DNA from: Altica lythri
Taxonomy: Eukaryota > Arthropoda > Insecta > Coleoptera > Chrysomelidae
NCBI GenBank assembly: GCA_964028335.1
Contig: OZ034808.1
Coordinates: 51,800,088-51,864,087 of the forward strand
Direction: 5' to 3'
DNA length: 64,000 nucleotides
Made by a program: the position numbers and the translations under genes. The first letter of the stretch is position 1. Every line of letters begins with the position of its first letter. This document shows positions 1 to 11,283 of the stretch, piece after piece. The notes under the pieces were generated by a model. The model was not told the origin of the DNA. It made no database searches and saw only the letters and a list, made by a program, of their open reading frames with translations.

Positions 1-217
1 CAATAGTTGACAGCTTTAAAAAAGTAAACAAAAGTTGACAGCTTTAAAAAAAAGTTAACAAAAGTTGACAGCTTCAAAAACAGTTAACAAAAGTTGCCAG
101 CTTTAAAAAAAAGTTAACAAAAGTTGACAGCTTCAAAAAAGTTAACAAATGTTGACAGCTTCAAAAAAATTAACAAAACTTCAAAAGAAGATAACAAAAG
201 TTGATAGCTTCAAAAAA

Positions 218-238
218 GTTAACAAAACTTCAAAAGAA
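218..238 (+). repeat. Short 21-bp monomer lacking GTTGACAG (type example)
   Basis: This unit runs GTTAAC, A4, CTTC, A4, GAA and then the next GTTAAC. Compared with the standard unit, the 8 bp GTTGACAG are missing, so A4 joins CTTC directly, and the following A run is interrupted by G. The form recurs throughout the window, usually after a GTTGATAGC monomer or a GTAGAC variant, and occupies fixed positions in each higher-order repeat. Loop and arm variants exist: AACAG (for example near 1165), ACAAG (near 37,118), AATAAG (near 8,090) and the CTTT form. The 8-bp loss removes the most conserved motif of the array and creates the dyad listed separately. Confidence 0.93.
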
Positions 239-241
239 GTT
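226..241. repeat. Dyad in the short monomer: AACTTC-A4-GAAGTT
   Basis: The arms AACTTC and GAAGTT are exact reverse complements separated by AAAA, a 16-bp dyad that can form a 6-bp stem with a 4-base loop in single-stranded DNA or RNA. It exists only where the short monomer meets the next GTTAAC. Loop changes (AACA, ACAA) leave the arms intact. The common AACTTT variant leaves a T opposite G, which is a wobble pair in RNA. One recurrent variant (AAAATAAGTT, for example near 8,090) breaks one pair. Function unknown; a dyad this short could be chance fixed by homogenisation. Confidence 0.8.
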
Positions 242-474
242 AACAAAAGTTGACAGCTTTAAAACAGTTAACAAAAATTGACAGCTTTAATTAAAGTTAA
301 CAAAATTTGACAGCTTCAATAAAAGTTAACAAAAGTTGACAGTTTCAAAAGAAGTTAACAAAAGTTGACAGCTTCAAAAAAAGTTAACAAAAGTGGACAG
401 CTTTAATAAAAGTTAACAAAAGCTGACAGCTTCAAAAAAAGTTAACAAAAGTTGACAGCTTCAAAAAAAGTTAA

Positions 475-485
475 CATTCAAAAAA
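475..485 (+). repeat. Deleted monomer junction AACATTCAAAA (landmark W), 25 copies
   Basis: Here GTTAACA is joined directly to TTCAAAAAA, a loss of about 12 bp (the part holding GTTGACAGC). It is followed by a GTTAACAAGAG monomer. The same junction recurs with its C at 475, 3895, 7314, 11758, 14991, 18098, 18559, 19700, 23401, 26692, 32535, 35102, 36951, 39604, 41333, 43985, 45893, 49180, 51117, 53059, 54900, 57503, 59411, 60897 and 63540. Such a precise junction is unlikely to arise 25 times, so all copies probably descend from one deletion. It spans both halves of the window and therefore predates their divergence. In the B-type blocks it carries an extra mark, ACGTTAAC just downstream. Confidence 0.93.
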
Positions 486-853
486 GTTAACAAGAGTTGA
501 CAGCTTCAAAAAAAGTTAACAAAAGCTAACAGCTTCAAAACCAGTTAACAAAAGTTGACAGCCTCAAAAAAAGTTAACAAAAGTTGACAGCTTCAATAAA
601 AGTTAACAAAAGTTGACAGTTTCAAAAAAGTAGACAAAACTTCAAAAGAAGTTAACAAAAGTTAACCAAAGTTGACAGCTTTAAAAAAGTTAACAAAAGT
701 TGACAGCTTCAAAAAAGTTAACAAATGTTGACAGCTTCAAAAAAATTAACAAAACTTCAAAAGAAGATAACAAAAGTTGATAGCTTCAAAAAAGTTAACA
801 AAACTTTAAAAGAAGTTAACAAAAGTTGACAGCTTTAAAAAAAGTTAACAAAA

Positions 854-859
854 GTCGAC
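854..859. repeat. GTCGAC (SalI, CpG) monomer variant, 13 copies, left half only
   Basis: At one position per block GTTGAC is replaced by GTCGAC. Copies start at 854, 1754, 2651, 4274, 5174, 6071, 9468, 10515, 13912, 17143, 21546, 25448 and 29049. Every one lies 277-278 bp after a CAATAG marker, or in the equivalent register inside a longer block. I found none after 29,049. CpG is otherwise rare here; the other recurrent CpG is in the TAAACGTTAAC monomers. The site is a good restriction landmark for checking block order in the left half. Confidence 0.9.
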
Positions 860-3420
860 AGCTTTAAAAAAAAGTTAACAAAAGTTGACAGCTTCACAAA
901 CAGTTAACAAATGTTGACAGCTTTAAAAAAAGTTAACAAAAGTTGACAGCTTAAAAAAAGTTAACAAATGTTGACAGCTTTAAAAAAATTAACAAAACTT
1001 CAAAAGAATTTAACAAAAGTTAACAAAAGTTGACAGCTTTAAAAAAGTTAACAAAAGTTGACAGCTTTAAAAAAGTTAACAAAAGTTGACAGCTTCAAAA
1101 AAAGTTAGCAAAAGTTGACAGCTTCAAAAAAGTTGACAAAAGTTTACAGCTTTAAAATAGTTAACAAAACTTCAACAGAAGTTAAAAAAAGTTGACAGCT
1201 TCAAAAAAATTAACAAAACTTCAAAAGAATTTAACAAAAGTTGATAGCTTCAAAAAAATTAACATAGCTTTAAAAGAAGTTAAGAAAAGTTGACAGCTTC
1301 AAAAAAGTTAACAAAAATTGAGAGCTTCAATAAAAGTTAACAAAAGTTGACAGTTTCAAAAAAGTAGACAAAACTTCAAAAGAAGTTAACAAAGGTTGAC
1401 AGCTTCAAAAAAGTTAACAAAACTTCAAAAGAAGTTAACAAAAGTTAACAAAAGTTGACAGCTTTAAAAAAGTTAACAATAGTTGACAGCTTTAAAAAAG
1501 GTAACAAAAGTTGACAGCTTTAAAAAAAAGTTAACAAAAGTTGACAGCTTCAAAAACAGTTAACAAAAGTTGCCAGCTTTAAAAAGAAGTTAACAAAAGT
1601 TGACAGCTTCAAAAAAGTTAACAAATGTTGACAGCTTCAAAAAAATTAACAAAACTTCAAAAGAAGATAACAAAAGTTGATAGCTTCAAAAAAGTTAACA
1701 AAACTTTAAAAGAAGTTAACAAAAGTTGACAGCTTTAAAAAAAGTTAACAAAAGTCGACAGCTTTAAAAAAAAGTTAACAAAAGTTGACAGCTTCACAAA
1801 CAGTTAACAAATGTTGACAGCTTTAAAAAAGTTAACAAAAGTTGACAGCTTCAAAAAAGTTAACAAATGTTGACAGCTTCCAAAAAAGTTAGCAAAAGTT
1901 GACAGCTTCAAAAAAGTTGACAAAAGTTGACAGCTTTAAAAAAGTTAACAAAAGTTGACAGCTTTAAAAAAGTTAACAAAAGTTGACAGCTTCAAAAAAA
2001 GTTAGCAAAAGTTGACAGCTTCAAAAAAGTTGACAAAAGTTTACAGCTTTAAAATAGTTAACAAAACTTCAACAGAAGTTAAAAAAAGTTGACAGCTTCA
2101 AAAAAATTAACAAAACTTCAAAAGAATTTAACAAAAGTTGATAGCTTCAAAAAAATTAACATAGCTTTAAAAGAAGTTAAGAAAAGTTGACAGCTTCAAA
2201 AAAGTTAACAAAAATTGAGAGCTTCAATAAAAGTTAACAAAAGTTGACAGTTTCAAAAAAGTAGACAAAACTTCAAAAGAAGTTAACAAAGGTTGACAGC
2301 TTCAAAAAAGTTAACAAAACTTGAAAAGAAGTTAACAAAAGTTAACAAAAGTTGACAGCTTTAAAAAAGTTAACAATAGTTGACAGCTTTAAAAAAGTAA
2401 ACAAAAGTTGACAGCTTTAAAAAAAAGTTAACAAAAGTTGACAGCTTCAAAAACAGTTAACAAAAGTTGCCAGCTTTAAAAAAAAGTTAACAAAAGTTGA
2501 CAGCTTCAAAAAAGTTAACAAATGTTGACAGCTTCAAAAAAATTAACAAAACTTCAAAAGAAGATAACAAAAGTTGATAGCTTCAAAAAAGTTAACAAAA
2601 CTTTAAAAGAAGTTAACAAAAGTTGACAGCTTTAAAAAAAGTTAACAAAAGTCGACAGCTTTAAAAAAAAGTTAACAAAAGTTGACAGCTTCACAAACAG
2701 TTAACAAATGTTGACAGCTTTAAAAAAAGTTAACAAAAGTTGACAGCTTCAAAAAAGTTAACAAATGTTGACAGCTTTAAAAAAATTAACAAAACTTCAA
2801 AAGAATATAACAAAAGTTGATAGCTTTAAAAAAATTAACAAAACTTCAAAAGAAGTTAACAAAAGTTGACAGTTTCAAAAAAGAAGACAAAACATTAAAA
2901 GAAGTTAACAAAAGTTGACAGCTTCAAAAAAGTTAACAAAACTTTAAAAGAAGTTAACAAAAGTTAACAAAAGTTGACAGCTTTAAAAAAGTTAACAAAA
3001 GTTGACAGCTTTAAAAAAGTTAACAAAAGTTGACAGCTTCAAAAAAAGTTAGCAAAAGTTGACAGCTTCAAAAAAGTTGACAAAAGTTTACAGCTTTAAA
3101 ATAGTTAACAAAACTTCAACAGAAGTTAAAAAAAGTTGACAGCTTCAAAAAAATTAACAAAACTTCAAAAGAATTTAACAAAAGTTGATAGCTTCAAAAA
3201 AATTAACATAGCTTTAAAAGAAGTTAAGAAAAGTTGACAGCTTCAAAAAAGTTAACAAAAATTGAGAGCTTCAATAAAAGTTAACAAAAGTTGACAGTTT
3301 CAAAAAAGTAGACAAAATTTCAAAAGAAGTTAACAAAGGTTGACAGCTTCAAAAAAGTTAACAAAACTTCAAAAGAAGTTAACAAAAGTTAACAAAAGTT
3401 GACAGCTTTAAAAAAGTTAA

Positions 3421-6400
3421 CAATAGTTGACAGCTTTAAAAAAGTAAACAAAAGTTGACAGCTTTAAAAAAAAGTTAACAAAAGTTGACAGCTTCAAAAA
3501 CAGTTAACAAAAGTTGCCAGCTTTAAAAAAAAGTTAACAAAAGTTGACAGCTTCAAAAAAGTTAACAAATGTTGACAGCTTCAAAAAAATTAACAAAACT
3601 TCAAAAGAAGATAACAAAAGTTGATAGCTTCAAAAAAGTTAACAAAACTTCAAAAGAAGTTAACAAAAGTTGACAGCTTTAAAACAGTTAACAAAAATTG
3701 ACAGCTTTAATTAAAGTTAACAAAATTTGACAGCTTCAATAAAAGTTAACAAAAGTTGACAGTTTCAAAAGAAGTTAACAAAAGTTGACAGCTTCAAAAA
3801 AAGTTAACAAAAGTGGACAGCTTTAATAAAAGTTAACAAAAGCTGACAGCTTCAAAAAAAGTTAACAAAAGTTGACAGCTTCAAAAAAAGTTAACATTCA
3901 AAAAAGTTAACAAGAGTTGACAGCTTCAAAAAAAGTTAACAAAAGCTAACAGCTTCAAAACCAGTTAACAAAAGTTGACAGCCTCAAAAAAAGTTAACAA
4001 AAGTTGACAGCTTCAATAAAAGTTAACAAAAGTTGACAGTTTCAAAAAAGTAGACAAAACTTCAAAAGAAGTTAACAAAAGTTAACCAAAGTTGACAGCT
4101 TTAAAAAAGTTAACAAAAGTTGACAGCTTCAAAAAAGTTAACAAACGTTGACAGCTTCAAAAAAATTAACAAAACTTCAAAAGAAGATAACAAAAGTTGA
4201 TAGCTTCAAAAAAGTTAACAAAACTTTAAAAGAAGTAAACAAAAGTTGACAGCTTTAAAAAAAGTTAACAAAAGTCGACAGCTTTAAAAAAAAGTTAACA
4301 AAAGTTGACAGCTTCACAAACAGTTAACAAATGTTGACAGCTTTAAAAAAAGTTAACAAAAGTTGACAGCTTAAAAAAAGTTAACAAATGTTGACAGCTT
4401 TAAAAAAATTAACAAAACTTCAAAAGAATTTAACAAAAGTTAACAAAAGTTGACAGCTTTAAAAAAGTTAACAAAAGTTGACAGCTTTAAAAAAGTTAAC
4501 AAAAGTTGACAGCTTCAAAAAAAGTTAGCAAAAGTTGACAGCTTCAAAAAAGTTGACAAAAGTTTACAGCTTTAAAATAGTTAACAAAACTTCAACAGAA
4601 GTTAAAAAAAGTTGACAGCTTCAAAAAAATTAACAAAACTTCAAAAGAATTTAACAAAAGTTGATAGCTTCAAAAAAATTAACATAGCTTTAAAAGAAGT
4701 TAAGAAAAGTTGACAGCTTCAAAAAAGTTAACAAAAATTGAGAGCTTCAATAAAAGTTAACAAAAGTTGACAGTTTCAAAAAAGTAGACAAAACTTCAAA
4801 AGAAGTTAACAAAGGTTGACAGCTTCAAAAAAGTTAACAAAACTTCAACAGAAGTTAACAAAAGTTAACAAAAGTTGACAGCTTTAAAAAAGTTAACAAT
4901 AGTTGACAGCTTTAAAAAAGGTAACAAAAGTTGACAGCTTTAAAAAAAAGTTAACAAAAGTTGACAGCTTCAAAAACAGTTAACAAAAGTTGCCAGCTTT
5001 AAAAAGAAGTTAACAAAAGTTGACAGCTTCAAAAAAGTTAACAAATGTTGACAGCTTCAAAAAAATTAACAAAACTTCAAAAGAAGATAACAAAAGTTGA
5101 TAGCTTCAAAAAAGTTAACAAAACTTTAAAAGAAGTTAACAAAAGTTGACAGCTTTAAAAAAAGTTAACAAAAGTCGACAGCTTTAAAAAAAAGTTAACA
5201 AAAGTTGACAGCTTCACAAACAGTTAACAAATGTTGACAGCTTTAAAAAAGTTAACAAAAGTTGACAGCTTCAAAAAAGTTAACAAATGTTGACAGCTTC
5301 CAAAAAAGTTAGCAAAAGTTGACAGCTTCAAAAAAGTTGACAAAAGTTGACAGCTTTAAAAAAGTTAACAAAAGTTGACAGCTTTAAAAAAGTTAACAAA
5401 AGTTGACAGCTTCAAAAAAAGTTAGCAAAAGTTGACAGCTTCAAAAAAGTTGACAAAAGTTTACAGCTTTAAAATAGTTAACAAAACTTCAACAGAAGTT
5501 AAAAAAAGTTGACAGCTTCAAAAAAATTAACAAAACTTCAAAAGAATTTAACAAAAGTTGATAGCTTCAAAAAAATTAACATAGCTTTAAAAGAAGTTAA
5601 GAAAAGTTGACAGCTTCAAAAAAGTTAACAAAAATTGAGAGCTTCAATAAAAGTTAACAAAAGTTGACAGTTTCAAAAAAGTAGACAAAACTTCAAAAGA
5701 AGTTAACAAAGGTTGACAGCTTCAAAAAAGTTAACAAAACTTGAAAAGAAGTTAACAAAAGTTAACAAAAGTTGACAGCTTTAAAAAAGTTAACAATAGT
5801 TGACAGCTTTAAAAAAGTAAACAAAAGTTGACAGCTTTAAAAAAAAGTTAACAAAAGTTGACAGCTTCAAAAACAGTTAACAAAAGTTGCCAGCTTTAAA
5901 AAAAAGTTAACAAAAGTTGACAGCTTCAAAAAAGTTAACAAATGTTGACAGCTTCAAAAAAATTAACAAAACTTCAAAAGAAGATAACAAAAGTTGATAG
6001 CTTCAAAAAAGTTAACAAAACTTTAAAAGAAGTTAACAAAAGTTGACAGCTTTAAAAAAAGTTAACAAAAGTCGACAGCTTTAAAAAAAAGTTAACAAAA
6101 GTTGACAGCTTCACAAACAGTTAACAAATGTTGACAGCTTTAAAAAAAGTTAACAAAAGTTGACAGCTTCAAAAAAGTTAACAAATGTTGACAGCTTTAA
6201 AAAAATTAACAAAACTTCAAAAGTATATAACAAAAGTTGATAGCTTTAAAAAAATTAACAAAACTTCAAAAGAAGTTAACAAAAGTTGACAGTTTCAAAA
6301 AAGAAGACAAAACATTAAAAGAAGTTAACAAAAGTTGACAGCTTCAAAAAAGTTAACAAAACTTTAAAAGAAGTTAACAAAAGTTAACAAAAGTTGACAG

Positions 6401-6839
6401 CTTTAAAAAAGTTAACAAAAGTTGACAGCTTTAAAAAAGTTAACAAAAGTTGACAGCTTCAAAAAAAGTTAGCAAAAGTTGACAGCTTCAAAAAAGTTGA
6501 CAAAAGTTTACAGCTTTAAAATAGTTACAAAACTTCAACAGAAGTTAAAAAAAGTTGACAGCTTCAAAAAAATTAACAAAACTTCAAAAGAATTTAACAA
6601 AAGTTGATAGCTTCAAAAAAATTAACATAGCTTTAAAAGAAGTTAAGAAAAGTTGACAGCTTCAAAAAAGTTAACAAAAATTGAGAGCTTCAATAAAAGT
6701 TAACAAAAGTTGACAGTTTCAAAAAAGTAGACAAAACTTCAAAAGAAGTTAACAAAGGTTAACAGCTTCAAAAAAGTTAACAAAACTTCAAAAGAAGTTA
6801 ACAAAAGTTAACAAAAGTTGACAGCTTTAAAAAAGTTAA
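3421..6839 (+). repeat. HOR-1 copy 2 (3,419 bp), near-identical to 1-3420
   Basis: This repeats the previous 3,420 bp with markers at 3421, 4897, 5794 and 6840 and GTCGAC at 4274, 5174 and 6071, each exactly 3,420 bp from its partner. By eye I found about seven differences: T to C at 4146, T to A at 4237, A to C at 4849, GAATATAAC changed to GTATATAAC near 6223, one base lost in ATAGTTACAAAAC near 6526, and two single changes near 6736 and 6760. That implies about 99.8% identity, hence a recent duplication or strong homogenisation. The 3,420-bp period continues past 6840 to about 7,620. Confidence 0.93.
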
Positions 6840-9800
6840 CAATAGTTGACAGCTTTAAAAAAGTAAACAAAAGTTGACAGCTTTAAAAAAAAGTTAACAA
6901 AAGTTGACAGCTTCAAAAACAGTTAACAAAAGTTGCCAGCTTTAAAAAAAAGTTAACAAAAGTTGACAGCTTCAAAAAAGTTAACAAATGTTGACAGCTT
7001 CAAAAAAATTAACAAAACTTCAAAAGAAGATAACAAAAGTTGATAGCTTCAAAAAAGTTAACAAAACTTCAAAAGAAGTTAACAAAAGTTGACAGCTTTA
7101 AAACAGTTAACAAAAATTGACAGCTTTAATTAAAGTTAACAAAATTTGACAGCTTCAATAAAAGTTAACAAAAGTTGACAGTTTCAAAAGAAGTTAACAA
7201 AAGTTGACAGCTTCAAAAAAAGTTAACAAAAGTGGACAGCTTTAATAAAAGTTAACAAAAGCTGACAGCTTCAAAAAAAGTTAACAAAAGTTGACAGCTT
7301 CAAAAAAAGTTAACATTCAAAAAAGTTAACAAGAGTTGACAGCTTCAAAAAAAGTTAACAAAAGCTAACAGCTTCAAAACCAGTTAACAAAAGTTGACAG
7401 CCTCAAAAAAAGTTAACAAAAGTTGACAGCTTCAATAAAAGTTAACAAAAGTTGACAGTTTCAAAAAAGTAGACAAAACTTCAAAAGAAGTTAACAAAAG
7501 TTAACCAAAGTTGACAGCTTTAAAAAAGTTAACAAAAGTTGACAGCTTCAAAAAAGTTAACAAATGTTGACAGCTTCAAAAAAATTAACAAAACTTCAAA
7601 AGAAGATAACAAAAGTTGATAGCTCCAAAAAAGTTAACAAAACTTCAAAAGAAGTTAACAAAAGTTGACAGCTTCAAAATAGTTAACAAAAATTGACAGC
7701 TTCAATAAAAGTTAACAAAAGTTGACAGTTTCAAAAGAAGTTAACATAAGTTGACAGCTTCAAAAAAAGTTAACAAAAGTGGACAGCTTTAATAAAAGTT
7801 AACAAAAGTTGACAGCTTCAAAAAAAGTTAACAAAAGTTGACAGTTTCAAAAAAAGTTAACAAAAGTTGACAGCTTCAAAAAAGTTAACAAAAGATGACA
7901 GCTTCAAAAAAAGTTAACAAAAGTTGACAGCTTCAAAAAAAGTTAACAAAAGTTGACAGCTTCAATAAAATTTAACAAAAGTTGACAGCTTTAAAAAAGT
8001 TAACAAAAGTTGACAGTTTTAAAAAAGTTAACAAAACTTGACAGCTTCCACAAAAGTTGACAGTTTCAAAAAAGTAGACAAAACTTCAAAATAAGTTAAC
8101 AAAAGTTAACAAAAGTTGACAGCTTTAAAAAAAGTTAACAAAAGCTGACAGCTTTAAAAAAAGTTAACAAATGTTGACAGCTTCAAAAAAAGTTAACAAA
8201 AGTTGACAGCTTCAATAAACGTTAACAAAAGTTGATAGCTTCAAAAAAAGTTAACAAAAGTTTACAGCTTTAAAAAAGTTAACAAAAGTTGACAGCTTTA
8301 AAAAAGTAAACAAAAGTTGACAGCTTTAAAAAAAAGTTAACAAAAGTTGACAGCTACAAAAACAGTTAACAAATGTTGACAGCTTTAAAAAAGTTAACAA
8401 AAGTTGACAGCTTCAAAAAAGTTAACAAATGTTGACAGCTTCCAAAAAAGTTAGCAAAAGTTGACAGCTTCAAAAAAGTTGACAAAAGTTGACAGCTTTA
8501 AAATAGTTAACAAAACTTCAAAAGAAGTTAACAAAAGTTGAGAGCTTTAAAAAAACTAACAAAACTTCAAAAGAATTTAACAAAAGTTGATAGCTTTAAA
8601 AAAATTAACAAAACTTCAAAAGAAGTTAACAAATGTTGACAGTTTCAAAAAAGAAGACAAAACATTAAAAGAAGTTAACAAAAGTTGACAGCTTCAAAAA
8701 AGTTAACAAAACTTTAAAAGAAGTTAACAAAAGTTAACAAAAGTTGACAGCTTTAAAAAAGTTAACAAAAGTTAACAGCTTTAAAAAAGTTAACAAAAGT
8801 TGACAGCTTCAAAAAAAGTTAGCAAAAGTTGACAGCTTCAAAAAAGTTGACAAAAGTTTACAGCTTTAAAATAGTTAACAAAACTTCAACAGAAGTTAAA
8901 AAAAGTTGACAGCTTCAAAAAAATTAACAAAACTTCAAAAGAATTTAACAAAAGTTGATAGCTTCAAAAAAATTAACATAGCTTTAAAAGAAGTTAAGAA
9001 AAGTTGACAGCTTCAAAAAAGTTAACAAAAATTGAGAGCTTCAATAAAAGTTAACAAAAGTTGACAGTTTCAAAAAAGTAGACAAAACTTCAAAAGAAGT
9101 TAACAAAGGTTGACAGCTTCAAAAAAGTTAACAAAACTTCAAAAGAAGTTAACAAAAGTTAACAAAAGTTGACAGCTTTAAAAAAGTTAACAATAGTTGA
9201 CAGCTTTAAAAAAGTAAACAAAAGTTGACAGCTTTAAAAAAAAGTTAACAAAAGTTGACAGCTTCAAAAACAGTTAACAAAAGTTGCCAGCTTTAAAAAA
9301 AAGTTAACAAAAGTTGACAGCTTCAAAAAAGTTAACAAATGTTGACAGCTTCAAAAAAATTAACAAAACTTCAAAAGAAGATAACAAAAGTTGATAGCTT
9401 CAAAAAAGTTAACAAAACTTTAAAAGAAGTTAACAAAAGTTGACAGCTTTAAAAAAAGTTAACAAAAGTCGACAGCTTTAAAAAAGAGTTAACAAAAGTT
9501 GACAGCTTCACAAACAGTTAACAAATGTTGACAGCTTTAAAAAAAGTTAACAAAAGTTGACAGCTTCAAAAAAGTTAACAAATGTTGACAGCTTTAAAAA
9601 AATTAACAAAACTTCAAAAGAATTTAACAAAAGTTGATAGCTTTAAAAAAATTAACAAAACTTCAAAAGAAGTTAACAAAAGTTGACAGTTTCAAAAAAG
9701 AAGACAAAACATTAAAAGAAGTTAACAAAAGTTGACAGCTTCAAAAAAGTTAACAAAACTTTAAAAGAAGTTAACAAAAGTTAACAAAAGTTGACAGCTT

Positions 9801-11283
9801 TAAAAAAGTTAACAAAAGTTGACAGCTTTAAAAAAGTTAACAAAAGTTGACAGCTTCAAAAAAAGTTAGCAAAAGTTGACAGCTTCAAAAAAGTTGACAA
9901 AAGTTTACAGCTTTAAAATAGTTAACAAAACTTCAACAGAAGTTAAAAAAAGTTGACAGCTTTAAAAAAATTAACAAAACTTCAAAAGAATTTAACAAAA
10001 GTTGATAGCTTCAAAAAAATTAACATAGCTTTAAAAGAAGTTAAGAAAAGTTGACAGCTTCAAAAAAGTTAACAAAAATTGAGAGCTTCAATAAAAGTTA
10101 ACAAAAGTTGACAGTTTCAAAAAAGTAGACAAAACTTCAAAAGAAGTTAACAAAGGTTGACAGCTTCAAAAAAGTTAACAAAACTTGAAAAGAAGTTAAC
10201 AAAAGTTAACAAAAGTTGACAGCTTTAAAAAAGTTAACAATAGTTGACAGCTTTAAAAAAGTAAACAAAAGTTGACAGCTTTAAAAAAAAGTTAACAAAA
10301 GTTGACAGCTTCAAAAACAGTTAACAAAAGTTGCCAGCTTTAAAAAAAAGTTAACAAAAGTTGACAGCTTCAAAAAAGTTAACAAATGTTGACAGCTTCA
10401 AAAAAATTAACAAAACTTCAAAAGAAGATAACAAAAGTTGATAGCTTCAAAAAAGTTAACAAAACTTTAAAAGAAGTTAACAAAAGTTGACAGCTTTAAA
10501 AAAAGTTAACAAAAGTCGACAGCTTTAAAAAAAAGTTAACAAAAGTTGACAGCTTCACAAACAGTTAACAAATGTTGACAGCTTTAAAAAAAGTTAACAA
10601 AAGTTGACAGCTTCAAAAAAGTTAACAAATGTTGACAGCTTTAAAAAAATTAACAAAACTTCAAAAGTATATAACAAAAGTTGATAGCTTTAAAAAAATT
10701 AACAAAACTTCAAAAGAAGTTAACAAAAGTTGACAGTTTCAAAAAAGAAGACAAAACATTAAAAGAAGTTAACAAAAGTTGACAGCTTCAAAAAAGTTAA
10801 CAAAACTTTAAAAGAAGTTAACAAAAGTTAACAAAAGTTGACAGCTTTAAAAAAGTTAACAAAAGTTGACAGCTTTAAAAAAGTTAACAAAAGTTGACAG
10901 CTTCAAAAAAAGTTAGCAAAAGTTGACAGCTTCAAAAAAGTTGACAAAAGTTTACAGCTTTAAAATAGTTACAAAACTTCAACAGAAGTTAAAAAAAGTT
11001 GACAGCTTCAAAAAAATTAACAAAACTTCAAAAGAATTTAACAAAAGTTGATAGCTTCAAAAAAATTAACATAGCTTTAAAAGAAGTTAAGAAAAGTTGA
11101 CAGCTTCAAAAAAGTTAACAAAAATTGAGAGCTTCAATAAAAGTTAACAAAAGTTGACAGTTTCAAAAAAGTAGACAAAACTTCAAAAGAAGTTAACAAA
11201 GGTTAACAGCTTCAAAAAAGTTAACAAAACTTCAAAAGAAGTTAACAAAAGTTAACAAAAGTTGACAGCTTTAAAAAAGTTAA
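6840..11283 (+). repeat. HOR-2 copy 1 (4,444 bp = blocks of 2,351 + 1,047 + 1,046)
   Basis: Markers at 6840, 9191, 10238 and 11284 give blocks of 2,351, 1,047 and 1,046 bp. The first 780 bp continue HOR-1. From about 7,620 (a GCTCC monomer) the block carries a section absent from HOR-1: GATGACAGC, TTTAACAAAAG, landmark Z at 8045, GCTGACAGC and TAAACGTTAAC monomers. The last block (10238-11283) carries both private changes of HOR-1 copy 2 (GTATATAAC near 10,668 and the one-base loss in ATAGTTACAAAAC near 10,970), so it derives from the 5794-6839 block rather than from 2374-3420. Confidence 0.92.
8045..8056 (+). repeat. Deleted monomer CTTCCACAAAAG lacking GTTAAC (landmark Z), 15 copies
   Basis: In this unit CTTCC runs straight into ACAAAAGTTGAC, a loss of about 10 bp that includes most of GTTAAC. 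It is preceded by a CTTGACAGC monomer and followed by GTTGACAGTTTC and a GTAGAC monomer. Copies start at 8045, 12489, 15722, 27424, 29522, 33123, 35716, 37682, 42065, 44629, 49853, 55632, 58176, 60142 and 61628. Its spacing from block starts is constant, for example +1205 from the CAATAG at 6840 and 11284, +1400 in both D blocks and +926 in B blocks at 36,756 and 59,216. It is absent from the C blocks and from the shortened B blocks, which marks where those were deleted. Confidence 0.92.

Larger units (their letters stand above)
1..3420 (+). repeat. HOR-1 copy 1 (3,420 bp = blocks of 1,476 + 897 + 1,047)
   Basis: CAATAG markers at 1, 1477, 2374 and 3421 divide this copy into blocks of 1,476, 897 and 1,047 bp, together about 124 monomers (estimate). 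The first block carries landmark W at 475 and a roughly 580-bp section with TGGACAGC and GCTGACAGC monomers; its remainder resembles the 897-bp block. The GTCGAC variant lies at 854, 1754 and 2651. The last block (2374-3420) is the type example of the 1,047-bp block that recurs across the left half. The window begins exactly in phase with a marker, so the true start of the repeat is arbitrary. No gene or interruption is seen. Confidence 0.93.
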
